Source: Anarhynchus alexandrinus (lineage: Eukaryota > Chordata > Aves > Charadriiformes > Charadriidae). From it: a stretch of DNA of 64,000 bases. The notes under the pieces are model-generated. The model saw only the letters and a program-made list of their open reading frames with translations, did not search any database and was not told where the DNA came from. Position 1 is the stretch's first letter, and the number at the start of each line of letters is the position of its first letter. The stretch lies in the NCBI GenBank assembly GCA_008711295.1, contig VUYV01000102.1:1453921-1517920 (forward strand), given 5' to 3'. The position numbers and the translations under genes were made by a program. Positions 40,501-54,086 of the stretch are shown here, piece after piece.

Positions 40501-43500
40501 TAAACAACATTAGGACAGAACCCAAGAATCTTAATAAAAAAATAAGGATAAATGACTGATACTGTTGGTTTATCGTGATGAACTGGTGGACTTGGAGTTT
40601 GCCTCAATAGTATCGAAAGATATAGAAGCATGAAGTCAATCATAGCAAGAAAATTATTCTGAAATATTGGCAGTTGACTTTAATGCATATAAATGATGGC
40701 CTCTAAATGTTGTTTCATATTGACGCTAAAATGTATATTTCATAATGAGAAGATTGACATCCAACAGTGATTTAAGCTGCCAGTTCTAAAGATTATAGTG
40801 AAAAGCAGAATAAACATTCAGATCACTTCTGCTGACAAACTGAAACCCCTTTTTTGTAGGATCAAGGTCTGAGATATTTTATAGCTGCTAACAGTAACCT
40901 TGAAGTATCTAATATTATATCACACACATGTAAATCCGTCTCGTGTCAACTTAGCTTAGCTGAGTTTGCAAGATTTTGTTCTGACTGCCTTACAGTGACT
41001 TAAACATGTCCACGCTTAAAAGGCTGCTTCTGAACAGACAGTAACTTTGTATAAATATTTGGTAGTCTTTAGTTATTTTTAATTAGTACACTGCTTCTTT
41101 TTTCATGGAATTTCTTTTTTCGTTCTGTATGTCTCCTAGCAGTAGCATATCTAATTAAATTATCCCTTCCTTTGTGTGTGTTTCAAAGCATTCCTTAGTA
41201 TATCAATAGGAGGGGGAGGATTTCCTGTTCACCACAAGAAAAATCCTGAATGTGTTTTAATATTTTCTGGAAGCTCCACATCTTTTCATATGCCATATTT
41301 TTAACATAAGTAATTTAATTATCTCCTCTGTCTTATCAAAATACATATCAATAAAAATATTTTTAATTTTTCACTGCAGCTTTAATATATACTACAGTGT
41401 GGCAGTTCTTGAGACCACAAAAAAGACCTACTGCATTTTCTTGCTAGAATACTGTTTCTACCATCTTTCTGTCCAATGAAAAGCCTCCACTCAGAGACGT
41501 GTGTGACATCTAGGATCTATATAAAATGCCTATTAATAAGGTTGAATGTCCCCTGGCTGACCTACTCCTCCCCTTGAACTCAGTGTTCTTCCAACAACAC
41601 TGTGCAGTATATGTTTTTTAATCAACAGAAAAGCAATTGGAAGATGGGAAGAACAGAGGGTTTTGACACAGAGATGAAAATTGAGAGATGCTCTCTTCCA
41701 TGTGTACTTTGCTAAGAACAATTGGTCTTTCAAATACACAAACAACAGGATTGGCTGAAAATTTCCACACCACTTCATTTTCAGTGGAAAATTGGAATTT
41801 TGCACAATAAGGCTCTTTTAAAATTAAAAATACCTAATTTCCAGAGAACTTGTAAAAATTGTTTTAAAAAAATGAAACAAAAAACACAGAACACTGCTGT
41901 CTCTAAGTTTTAGATTTTAATAAAAAAATATATTCTCATTAACAAAAAAATATCAGCACAAGGCAAAAATAAAACTCCTACTAGCTAAAATAAATAAATG
42001 TGTGTATATATATAATTCCTATATTAATATTTCAAAACCATAAACCTTATGCTCAAACCTTTCCTTAAGTGGAATTTAACATAAGAAAAGATTGTACATA
42101 CATATTACTAAAGACTGATTTTAAACTTTCCAATCATACACATGAGGTCCAAATATGACACAATATTAACATTTGCTACCAGTAAGATTTCCAATTTCAA
42201 TACCTGATATTTTCAGGTCACAGGCAATATAATTCTTTATATAAAAGTTGTTACGTGTTGTGAATGGCCTGCTGAACAAAGGGCAAAGTTAGGAGTGGCT
42301 GGATGACAATCTTTTGCTGATTAAATCTGTAATTATCAGTTTTATAATGAAAAGATCTACACACCAAATATTATTGGAGTTAAACTGAAACCTAGAGGTA
42401 AACCTATTTGAGTATTTTATTGGTTTAACATTCTCTTGAACTTTTATATTTTTCTTTTTATCTTGAGGAAAGGGAGAAATTGGGGAAGGAAGTTGTATGA
42501 AGACTAGTCTTATGTTACAAATAATTACCACTAGATTGTTTTCTTCACTGTAGTCATCATGCATTTCAGAGTAAAAAAAAAATAATTTGATTATTTGTAT
42601 TTCCTTCTTTTTAAACTTTGATTTATAGGTGGACTGTCAATGCTGCAATAGAAACTTGCAACATTTCTTTGAAGCACTGACATTTGTGTTTAATATGAAC
42701 ATACCATTAGAATGTCATCTAACCACAGATCTTGTTTCCTGTAGAGAATACATGTGGCAGCACTTGGATTGGAAGACATTTTCAATGGGTGTTTTGTGTG
42801 TCTGATTTTTAATTGCAGAATTAGCTAGAGTATGGAGATGACTATCATACAGTGGAGTAAAAAGATTTGCTAGTATATATAGTAGAGTATATTGTGTAGC
42901 AACACTCTCAAAGTTTTGTCTAAGTTTACTTCAGAGTAGAAATTAGCATGTAGAAAGTAGGCTTACTTTTCCATTAGCACTGTTTGTCTCCCACACTTAT
43001 CCTGGAGAAGTATATAAACCATCTAAATGTGTCAGTTTAAATACTTTCATAGCTTTCACTGAATTATCCTGACCTGCTGTTTTCATTATATTTGCCAGTG
43101 GCTTAGTATGTGGTCGTTTATAACAGATTGCTGAATTCAGATGATCCTCTTCCTTATTGAAATGTTTACACTATTTTCTTTGTAAAGAGACACATGCTAC
43201 TCTAAATCATGCAAATTCTACATTTTTACCATTTTCTAACCACATATCTAAGAGATATTACTCTGCTTTTGCTTTCATTATTGCAGAGATAAGATGTACC
43301 ACACCTAATATTTTACTTGGCTATTGGTGTGATCCAGGAGTTGTGACTAGAGAGACATTGTGCATAACAGTTCACCATAACCACGGATTTCAATTTTGAC
43401 CTCTTTTTTTTTAAATTCTAGATTTTTCACATCAGCATGAGTATCTAGCTGAGATAAAGAGAAAAAACCCTTAAGAATTTGCCAGAAACATTGCAACAGT

Positions 43501-46500
43501 TTAAGTGTCAAGATGGAATTTTTACATGTATTATAACTGAATTTTTGTGTATGAGAGAAAGCACTGGACCAGAGGAGGGAAGCACTAATTAAGGGTAATT
43601 TTGATTTACTGGCATTTGATCAATCAGTGGAAATGAAAAGGAGTATAGTGAATTTGCAATTGCCTCGAATAATATGTTATGTTGCTTCTTGAATAGGTGA
43701 TGTTTGTTGTACAAATATAGTCAACTAAGTTAGTGGCAGAATTTTAAAGAAATACAACCACAGAGGAAAATATGGATGCTGACCTACAGTTGCCAACGAG
43801 TACTTGATTGACTTAACTCTCTGCATTGCTCCTGCTAGACAGCTTTCTCCAAGTGTCTGGCCTGTGAAATGAGAATGTTTATAGACGGAGTGAGACTTAA
43901 CGCCTGAAGGAAACTATATTTTATTTTTCTTTTTTTGGGTGTGAGATGACAATGTAAGTTCTTACCCAGGTCTGAAGGGAGGTGTCTTTATTCCATCCAG
44001 TTCCTAAGTGTGAAACATTTTCCTGATGGTGTAAATTGGTCTGAGTTCATAGTTTTATAAAACATTTTGGAGATGTGGAGAGTCAAACTCTAGGAGTCTT
44101 CCTCTGACTAAAGAACACCTTGAACTGAATTTCCTTTTAAGGTTCTTTAATTAATGGATTGTTATATAAAATAATGTCACAGGTGCAATACTTTTCCTTC
44201 CTTGTGAAATGGAGAACGCATCAGTGTTTTGCAAGCATCATGTTTACTTCTCTGCGAAGTACGTTTATAATAAATTGAGTGATAGATCAAATTCATTAGA
44301 GATGTTGGATAAAGAGATGCTTAAGGTATAACGAGGTTTCATGAACTTTCTCAAGACCAGAGATTGGCGTATTCTTGGAAATTTTTAAAAGTTTATTTGA
44401 AATGACATTTAAGTGCCTTCAGAGGTACGTAGAATCAATCTTTGAGTCCCATTATTTAGTGTGACTATATTTATATGTACACAAAAGAGGAAAAGAATTT
44501 GTGTCATTGTACATATTCTTATCTGATACCCCCTATATAGTTATGGTTCTTCATTTTGTTGGAGAGGAATCTTATTGAAAAGAAACTTAAACAGATAGGG
44601 TAATTTGAGATTCTTTCCTTCGTTTTGAGTGGAGACTCAAGACAGCTGCTTATTCAGAAAGAAAAAAAAAAACAAAAACACATCAAAACCAACCAAAAAT
44701 GGAGGAGGAACATTTAGTGAGCAAGCAGCAGCAATGGAGCAAAAGGTTTTATGTGAAACAGGATAAGATTTAATGTATAAGACATGTATAAGATGGAAAT
44801 TCGAAAAGACTCCTAGACATACTGCTTGCAGACCTTCATTTTGGAACAGCCTCCAACAGGAATAGTAAGCAAAACTAGTAAGCAGAAATAACTTGCCCTT
44901 TTACAGCTTCGTATTCTCATGGGAGGTGTATTTTCGTTCCATTTAAATTTTTTCTATAATGTGAACACACTGTGAGGCACAGTGACAGAGGGCTGGATCT
45001 GAGGACATAGAAGATATCTCCCAGTCTTACATGGCTGTGCAGTGTATAGACTACATTTAATATAAGTAGTACAATAGTGTATTCGATGAGTGTTAGGATT
45101 ATTGCCTCATTCATGGTTTGTCAAAACTTTTTGTATATCCGCAAACAGTTTATCTATGCTTGCATTCAAATATGTTCATTCTTAGATTCACATTAATTCT
45201 TTTAATGTTGTTTTTCTTAACTTACTTGCAGTGAAATTATGGTTAATTAGGTACCTATGCACCTGGGATTTAAAAGGAATTTCTTCTGTCACAGTGGCTA
45301 AATTTTATCTAATATGATCTAGGCATTTAGTCTGATAGGTGTTTTGAACTTCCTTCTCAGGAGTAGAGAATTATGTTTTACCTAACTTCTCAAGAATCCA
45401 GCTGGAAAACCGCAGCAAAATACAAGTCCATGTGAATCCCTGACAGGTATAAGAAGGACTGATTCATTAAATTATCTTTTAATTACTTCAGAACCACATT
45501 GTTTCTCCTTTACATTAAATCTAACATTATGTGAATATCACACTAAGGGAAAGGAATTTGTTTCACTTTGAAATGTTTCTTTTTTGCCGTACTCTGAAGC
45601 CTATATTAAACTTGTACAGTATTGTGTACACAAAACATACCTTTTTTCTGCCTAGTTACTGGACAATGTTTTGATAATTGTCACAATATTAATTACAATT
45701 TTATACAGCTTCTACAAAAGACATTTTCATTGATATCCAAGTTTTTGTGCAGTACAGTTTGTTATTCCTGGATATGAGCCTATATGATCCCTGATATTTC
45801 TATGCTGCCTTTTGCAATTCCCTGAGAACATATTATCTGATATTAGTCTATTTGATATAATCCCTATTATAGGACGTTCTTTCATGCTGAAGATTATTTG
45901 ATCTAATGATAATAGAAGTGTGGCTTGCATTTAAGGTACAAAATGAAAGACTTCAATGAAAAAAATGGGTCTAACTGGGTAAGCATAGAAACATAGTGGT
46001 CACAGTTTCTTGAAAGTCAAACTCCTCAGCTAGACAATTCTATCCTCCCTTCCCAGAGAAAAACATCACAGTCTTATCTTTTGACAATCAAACTTATTGA
46101 GAACAAAACTGTTTATCAGTAAGCACAGAAGCAAAGAAGATATACATTCAAGTACAGAGGTTTAATTAAATAGGCTTTTGTGGAGAAAAAGAGTGGAATG
46201 TGTTAGAAATAACTATGATTTAGGAGGATAGCATCCAAAAGGGGAAAAGAGGAGAAGACTGAAAGTTTTATACCTAAACAGTTTCTAATAGAAAACTATA
46301 TTCCAACCACATAAATAAATAAAAAAAAATAGAATAATGGAAAGTGTTCACCTTTGTCTTTTTAACAAAGATATACTCCTGAGAACTGAAAGTTTTGTAT
46401 ACGAAAAATCCTGTTATAGTGTTTCCTGGGAGTCATATTTTCTTTTTCTTAAATTAGCTTAGTTCAGTGCATGTTCCATGATGTAGACGATGCATGTTGG

Positions 46501-49080
46501 TTTCTGAACTATACTTCATATTGTATATGGATTTCTGATTTCTTTTTCACTTAGATTCCCTTTTGATGAACAGAAATAGAGAGGAGAGCAATACTGAGAA
46601 ATGTTGTTGGGTCTATTGAGAAGGAGAATGGAGACTCCTGTAAGTAGTGCTCAGGTAAAAAGGTGATACTTCACACTTCTCTTAACTGGTATAATCAGTG
46701 GTGAATAAAACTCATATTCCTTTTACAACAGTATTAATATGATTTTCAGTGGCCAAAACTGGTGATTATGGTAGTTATCTGGAGTATAGTTTTTACATAC
46801 CTATAGTTACTGTGAATTGTGTTATTCGTGCTGGAGAAGTATCGACAGGATTTTCAATGAACATGTAAATTCTTTAGCAGCATGTTTTATCCAAAGAGGA
46901 GTTGATTATTATAGAATACCTCCAGGAAGACTTACCCAAAGTTCACACAAGAGAGAAATCAATTAGTTTCTTCTAAGTCAACTTTTTTCTGTCCACATAC
47001 AGTATGCACTAAGTACTCTATTTTCCATTTTTGGGGGACAAGGAAGGGGCAGGAATCTCTTTATCTCCTTTGGAAAGAACAGAGGCCACTTTTCCCGCTG
47101 AAAAACTGTTTGATGCTAGGGGAGTGATGCCAGCTTGAAGATAAACCAGATAGCTCTTGAAAATCTTCTCTTATATAAATGTCTGCAGTCTATGTTTAAT
47201 TCTACTGTGTAACAGTTTTTATGGACACTTTTGTTAGTTTGCAGTGCATTTGTTTTCTCATTGCAATTCCCCTGAGAAGAACCACTACACCAATTAATTT
47301 TCATGATAAACTATTTCTTCACATCCTTTTTTTCTTTCTGCTTATGAGAGCTAAGTCAAGCATCTCTCTATCTCTTCTGATACAGGATCTAAGCCTCTTT
47401 ATTCCTAGATTAAGCAGGATCCTATGTTGTTTACATGAACAAAGCCAAAGATAATTATTTTTGTTTTTTAAAAAAGTCAAGCCCATTAATATTACGAAAT
47501 GTTTTCAAAAGGTATCTTTTATAAATGTTTATACTTTTAAGAAAATCGTAGCATTCGGGTCTCTTTTGATGTCAATTTCTGTATAGTGACAGGTCATCAG
47601 TAGAGATGTCATCAGCTCCTGTTTCTGGATGGATGGCTAAAGTGAGCATCTGAAAACACCCTGCTGGCAAGTTTAAAACTTTACACTAAACTTTACAGTG
47701 TTTAAAAAGTAGGCCTAGTTCAAATCTCCAGAGCAGTGAGACATAGAAACAAAGCTGAAACAGAGAATATAACAGCATAGATGTAAACAAAATACAACCA
47801 AAAGAACTTCAGCAGATTTCAAGGGGAAAAGACTTTTAATCATTTAGCTTGACTGCTTCCATAACAGAAGTAGAGGTTCAGCAAAACTTTCACCTGCATG
47901 AGTGAGAAGCAACATCAGTCAGGCTTAATGGAGGTGTCCAGTCTTCAGTTTAAAACTTCTAATGATGGAGACTATTTTTAATTTGCTCTGTTAGCTAATT
48001 ATTAGGCCTAGCTGAAAGTTTTTAATCAAAACTACTTTGACAGGTTCTTGGATTTTCCACTCAATGGAATACTTTGAGAAACAGTGAAAACGCAGTTGGA
48101 GCAAGGAGGATTAAGGACAGCAGCAGAAATCTCAGGAATGAAAAGTGACAGGAGAGATTAGGAAAATGGAGGGAGGGTCCTAGGAGGTAATAGGTGGTGT
48201 CTGAAATGTCAACAAATCTGTGATAAGCCTTAAGGAGGAGGAGACAAAGAGAATGTGGAAATAATAACAAATCATATGTCAAAAGAAACTCTAAATGTTA
48301 ATGAAATTACAGCAAAATATTGTTTTCCAGCATGCCAAGGCAATGATTGCTGTTCTTGAGACCTTTAACAGAGGATATTATGGGTAGTTTCTTTCTGGGG
48401 TAAAACTGAAGGTTACTCGACTGGCTACTCACCTGAGGCACTATCCTGTTAGCTTTACAGTCCCTTGGGTACATGGAGAAATATGAACTGGAATAATTAC
48501 TGACCCTTTGATATGGACAATATGGAGATTTTAAGACTGAAGGGAAAAAAGAGACACTGGGAACTGTATTCTGAAACCTGGTTTGCACTCCAAATTATTA
48601 CTAATCTAAACTGAAGGTCTTCTTTCTTCTCTTCCAGAATACAGGGTAGTGCTGACTGATCTTTCTGGGAGCCTATGAATCTTTTTGGAATGTGAAAAGC
48701 AGGATAAGAATATCCGTAATTTACTTCCCCCAAAACCTCTTCCCATCACTTCTCACCAGGAAAATCAGAGTCAAGGATCAGAAATCTAGAAAGTGACTAC
48801 GTAAAGAGCCTTGACTTCTCTGTGCAAATAATCATTGGGCATATTTATGTGGATGGGTGCAGATTGACCGAAGGTGGTTGGAAATACTTCTGGTTCAGTA
48901 GCAGCATACCTGTTTTAGCACAGTTCTGCGCCCAAATTACTATGCCCAGATCTCAGTAAGATATAATTGTTTATGTTGATCTAGTGGTCTGAAATGCTGA
49001 TTAAATTACTAAAGTACTAACTGCTTTTCTAGCCCATGTAAAACAGAAACAGGAAATAGAAAAGGTACTGGCCACAATTA
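34553..49080. other. Long unique AT-rich stretch, no gene recognised
   Basis: About 14.5 kb, the longest interval without a recognised transposon. Open frames reach only 138 codons (35468-35884, non-ATG start) and match no family. An A/C tract lies at 44658-44697. A splice-bounded 85-bp exon-like interval is at 46555-46639. The 39950-40330 part has a GC-richer, motif-dense look that might be a conserved non-coding element; this is only an impression. Confidence 0.6.
44658..44697. repeat. A-rich A/C tract
   Basis: A poly(A) run broken by C, then AACC-type units. It resembles the other A/C tracts of the window. Confidence 0.7.
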
Positions 49081-49480
49081 TTTTTATGCAGCCCAGGATA
49101 CAGTTGGCTTTCTGGGCTGCAAGGGCACATTGTTGGTTCATGTCCAATTTTTCATCCACCAATATCCCCAAGTCCTTATTTGCAGGGCTGCTCTCAATCC
49201 AGTCATCCCTCATTCTGTATTGATACTGGACATGATTGCTCCAACCCAGGTTCAGGACCTTGCATTTGGCCTTGTTGAATTTCATGAGGTTCATAATGTC
49301 CCACTCCTTAACCCTGTCAAGATCCCCCTGGATGGCATGTTTTCCGTCTAGTGAATTGACTGAACCTCTCAGCTTGGTGTCATCCACAAACCTGCTGAGG
49401 GTGCACTTAATCTCACTGTCTCTCACTGATGAAGATGTTAAATAGTTTTGGTCCCAGTACAAACTCTTGAGAGATATCAT
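49081..49480 (-). pseudogene. CR1 ORF2 reverse-transcriptase remnant with FVDD box
   Basis: About 133 codons remain open. Motifs in order are CTLSRFVDDTKL (catalytic FVDD box), [27 protein letters not shown] and AAQKANCILGCIK. All are typical of the CR1 palm-to-thumb transition. The upstream PQGS block lies in another frame to the right, so at least one frameshift or stop separates them. The open frame runs on to 49001 in non-CR1 sequence. Confidence 0.83.
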
Positions 49481-49682
49481 TTGTTATTGGTTTCCACATG
49501 ACATTGAGCCAGAGTCTGCATATGATCATCCAGTCAACTCCTCATCCATCTAACAGTCCATCCATCAAACCCATATCTCTCCAATTTAGAGGGAAGAAGG
49601 GACTGTATCAAAGGCCTTACAGAAGTCCAGGTAGATGACATCAGTAGTTCTTCCTTTGTCCACTAAACTACCCTATACATCA
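49081..49682 (-). mobile_element. CR1 LINE, internal fragment lacking the 3' end
   Basis: Minus-strand CR1 of about 600 bp covering the polymerase palm and the region after it. It starts at GCAGCCCAGGATACAGTTGG and ends near TCCTTTGTCCACTAAACTAC. Unlike the other copies it has no octamer tail and no 3' UTR, so the 3' third is absent. LINE insertions by target priming normally keep the 3' end; its absence implies later deletion or rearrangement at about 49080. Confidence 0.9.
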
Positions 49683-50452
49683 CAGGTCACTCCCACCCTC
49701 ACCATTTCTTATGTTAGCACACCTTAAGCTTGAAGGGGTTTGTTTTTTTAAACAAAATGTAACTATGGAGGCAGTGCCTCGCAGAGAACTCATAAATCAT
49801 TAAGGAAATTGGCATTTGTTTTGTTTCTCAGATTCATTATCAGACAACTGAAAAAAACCCTTTTTGTCAGTGCCTTAAATTCTCTACTGTATAAAGTTCG
49901 AAACAAATTTTGGTCAGGAACTGGACAGAACATAATATTCGGTACACCAGCCCAGAAAACAAACTTTTTAAAGGAGATACCTGACCTCAGCAAAGTTTCA
50001 GAAAAACAAACATATCATCCCAAAATCTGCCTGGTGCAAGGCCTGGGTCCAATCTTGCATTCTGTAAACACTGTACATTAACCAAATAACAATAGATTGA
50101 GGGTTAAAGAATGCTACCCAGGTTGGTAAACTCCCAGACATGTCCCGTCTCCTTGTGAAGCTAAAACTGTTGTGTGCAATTCCCAGTTTTGTGCCCAGGC
50201 ATGAAATCTAAGCATTTGGGAAAAGAAGAGAATGTTACATTAGTGTCTGATTTGAATGACTGGAGAATGACATTCTGCCAATGCATGATAACATGTACCA
50301 AAAGGGATTTCTGATTTTGATGGCATTAACTCTTCCTTATCCTTGACTTCTCTTTTCATAATTTGCTTTTTCTGCACACGCTATGTCACCCAGCTGGGCT
50401 TTTTTTCCCCACTACAAAATCTCCCAGGGAATGCCTTTACATACACTTTATT

Positions 50453-50548
50453 GTCTATGCATATATTAGTAGACATTTCTGAGAAGGAGACTTTGTCACT
50501 GTCTATGCATATGTTAGTAGACATTTCTGAGAAGGAGACTTTGTCACT
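50453..50548. repeat. 48-bp tandem duplication (two copies, one mismatch)
   Basis: Unit 1 (50453-50500) and unit 2 (50501-50548) both start GTCTATGCATAT and end in GACTTTGTCACT. They differ at one base (ATATATTAG versus ATATGTTAG). The period is a multiple of three, so the overlapping 76-codon open frame repeats a 16-residue block (containing LVDISEKETLSL) exactly in phase. The frame itself is not recognised as a gene. Confidence 0.95.
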
Positions 50549-50914
50549 GGATTGTGAGCATCCATGGTGCTAAAATTTTAATATGCTGTCTGGCATAATT
50601 TTTACTCCTGCCCTTTTTGCAGACAACACTGAAGATCTTCTGAGCATACTCCAGAGATCATTCCCACACGGCAGTTTGGTGACAGCCACACTGTTTAACT
50701 CTTGCAATGCAAAACCATATAATTTATTCTTAGACCTAAAGAATTGGTGCTGTCCTGTTTTATTTATTGGCACAGATGTAAGCAATAATTGGAGATGTCT
50801 CAGGTGTCAGCTCCATTCACAACCATTCATGAGATGATGGAAAAAAGCTGTAATACTACCAACATGAAATAGCCAATGACTGTTTTAAGTGGTAATCAGT
50901 AAGTGGAAGAACAG

Positions 50915-50930
50915 AAAAAAAAAAAAAAAA
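50915..50930. repeat. Poly(A) run, 16 bases
   Basis: Uninterrupted A16. No retroposed gene is recognised immediately upstream. Confidence 0.85.
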
Positions 50931-52079
50931 CCAAAATGGGAGGATGGATAGAGTACATCTTCTCTTGGTCTTTGGAATTTCTTGTTGACTTTATAAAATT
51001 GCTCCTGTGATTGAAAGATGTTGCTATTGTTCCAGACCCACATGATTAAAGACCTGGAAAAAAAAATAGAGAGAGAAACGAAATCAAGAAGTACTAATAA
51101 ACCTGAAGATAGAACTGTATAAGACACAGTCCTGAGGCAGTAACAGCAATTTACATGCTAAGTCATGATGTACTACTTATTGAATGGTTATATATATCTA
51201 TAAATGAAATCAGTATATAAGTGAAACAAAAAACCAAAGACATACAAAGAAAAAAAGAGCCAATCGCTAAGATATATGAAAATATGCATATAACTTATTT
51301 ATGTCACTTTTATATGATGGAACATGTAGGAGCCATTGATAGATTTCAGTCTTTTGTCATTTTAGTTTTTAAGTGACCTACTTTTTGAAGGTTACATATT
51401 TCTATTTCGTTATCAGTTTAAAACTGTGAAAGGAACTCACATAATATGACTGGATAGCAGAAGTATTTTTTCTTAGTAAAGACTAATAATGAGATCTAAT
51501 AATGAATATTTCTGTGATACCTCATTCAAATACTGAATCGTCTCTGAAGGACACTGTAATTTAATCATAATGAATTCATATCTATGCTTCTTTACTTTGA
51601 ACATTATATTTCCTTTCTACAGATGAAATAATTAGAACACAATTACTTAACTTAAGTAGGTGGTTTTGTAAATAAAACAATTTAAGCATCTTGTTGAAGA
51701 ATGAAGATTTGAACTTAAATTTCTTTGTGATTTTTTCTTCAACATATTTTGAAATATGATTGATAGAGTGGAACTTATCTGACTAAATGATGACATCAGC
51801 ACAGTTGAAGATGCATATGTGGTATTCAATTGATGCCGTTAGAATGGCAAAAAATTATAAACACTTTTAGAAAACACTTAATTCATGCCAAGTAGATGCC
51901 TACTATGTGTCAGTTGAATTGTGTTATAAACCGTATTTACTATGTTAGGGTTCTAAGGTGTCAGATGTAGACAACTGGATTTAGTCTGATGAATCCCCTG
52001 AACAGATGTGCAAAAGATACAGTAGTTTGACTACCAAATCTGGTCACCCTTCCCAGCACATAAGAAATAAGGTTTTAGA

Positions 52080-52172
52080 AACAAATTAAAAACAAACAAA
52101 TAAACAAACAGAAACCCCAAACAAAATTAAACAAACAAACAAAAAATAACAACAAAAAAACCCCCCAAAAAC
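52080..52172. repeat. A/C-only-like low-complexity tract
   Basis: About 90 bases of AAAC, AAT and AAC units with very few G or T, ending in CCCCCC. The G- and T-poor composition is strongly strand-asymmetric. Confidence 0.85.
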
Positions 52173-54052
52173 AGGGAATAAGCTTTCAACTATGTTTTCA
52201 CCTTTCAGAAACAAGCAAGGGGAATGCAGAAACAATGCCAGGGATTACCAATTACGAATTCTAGAAAACCTGGCTTAATGAAACAAAATTATGAATTGGT
52301 AAGTAGCCAGAAAGCCATAATGGAGTTTTTATTACAGCTTCCTACCTTACTATATTTACACCCAGCAAGGATTTCCAAATACCATTGCTCAAAGTTAGTA
52401 ACTGAACCCAGAATCCATAATAACAACATACCCACAAATAATAAAAGTCTTCATTGTCTTTTAACTGAAGTTAGCCCAGTTTAAAAGATCAACAGATAAC
52501 AAAATGTCACTCACCACAAATTCAAATAAAGCTTTACAGTTTAAAATAAGCACAGTCTTTGGGAAATTCCATGCCATACAGCAATGATGTACAAATCAAG
52601 TGAATAATCCAAGTCATTTTACAGAGAAATAAATCTTGGAAACTAGGACTTGATAGTTGCAAAAATGACTCAAGTCTAAAACTATGCAACTGCCCATCAA
52701 AGAAATAAGGAGCCTGATGCCAAAACTGAAAACACTCTGAACTTCGCATTCTTTCAAATAGACTCCTGAAGTAAAATTAGCTGTTTAGTCTCATTTTCAG
52801 ATTTGATTTATTAATATAGCTGAAGTCAAGCAAAAATGACAGATATGGTCAAACCCAGGCATATTATAAATTGCCTTTCAGTAAAATCAGCAGTTTTAGC
52901 AGTTAAGCTTTCATCATTTTAGAACAGAGCAGTATAGATGACCGCAGAGTATGGCTTATTTGGTAAAATGCACAAAAGATAGCAATTTAGATCAGTGAAC
53001 TTGGTAGAGAGAGACACCTGGATTCGTTCTATACTCTCTTATTATCTTTGCATGTGGCCTTGGGAAACCAGTGCCACTCTCCCTCCTCCAGTTTTTATGT
53101 GCAAATAGGAACAGTAATACTTTCCTGATACCACATTCTGTCATACCCTAAGATCCTGCTTCCACAGAAATAAAATATCTTTAGCTATGTTGACAGAGTT
53201 AAAACAGCAAAATCTCTCTCATATGGATGGAGTTTATTGTTAAATGAGCTTTTTATGCAGCTATAATCTGCTTCTGCTCAAGAAGGGTAGCGCAGTATGC
53301 AGATGTAAAATAATTTCATGTGAAGATAACGACATACATCCTTCAGGTGTTTATCAGTGTTTTTCTGTATCCTTTTGTGAAGTCTGGCCCCAAGGGTGCT
53401 TCAAAGCCCAGCAAGCTGCTCGTGTTGCATGACAGTGAGTCATCCTCAGGACTGGCCCTGGCTAATGATATTCCCAGAAAGGAATGGTGGGACAATAATC
53501 CAGCAGTGCTCATCACTCTCCAGGGATGACATATTTTGAAAGTAATTCAACTTCATGATCATGCCGTCTCTAGCTGTTACACCTTTCTGTGTTGCATGAC
53601 TTCAGGAGAAAATATTACCTACCGTTTTTCCTTGCAGGATTGCTGGGATTTTTCTATCTGAGCTTTGATATTACCTACCTCAGAGGCAGATGGGATTTGT
53701 ATGCAGCTTAATCTTAGTATGGAATTCACAGATATCAGATCCCTGGAGACTGGAGTTCAGCACACTCCCCTCAGCCCCCTACTAATCCAGTCTGCTGGTA
53801 GACAATGTGACCATTTTTGTACAAAAATGCTCCACATCTTCCAAATGAAAACAGTACTTATAGTACACACGTATTTAAGTGGCCTGGCTTTAGATTGTCA
53901 GGATTTCAGTGTTTTAGAGCTATAGAGATGTATGGCTCTTAGCAGTTGTTCTCATAAAGGCAATCTGAATTTTCTCATTACATCTCCCCTCTACTTTTAT
54001 TTTTTTTTTACTTTTTTTTTAAGAGCCATTGTTATGTCTTAGATATAAATTA

Positions 54053-54086
54053 CAGAATAATTCTTTTGTTTATAGGAATTATTCTG
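54053..54086. repeat. Perfect inverted repeat, 11-bp arms
   Basis: CAGAATAATTC at 54053-54063 and GAATTATTCTG at 54076-54086 are exact reverse complements around a 12-base loop. The arms are AT-rich and pairing does not extend beyond them. Confidence 0.85.

Noticed and set aside
50453..50548. CRISPR-like or VNTR array
   Set aside because: Only two adjacent copies without spacers; a simple tandem duplication.
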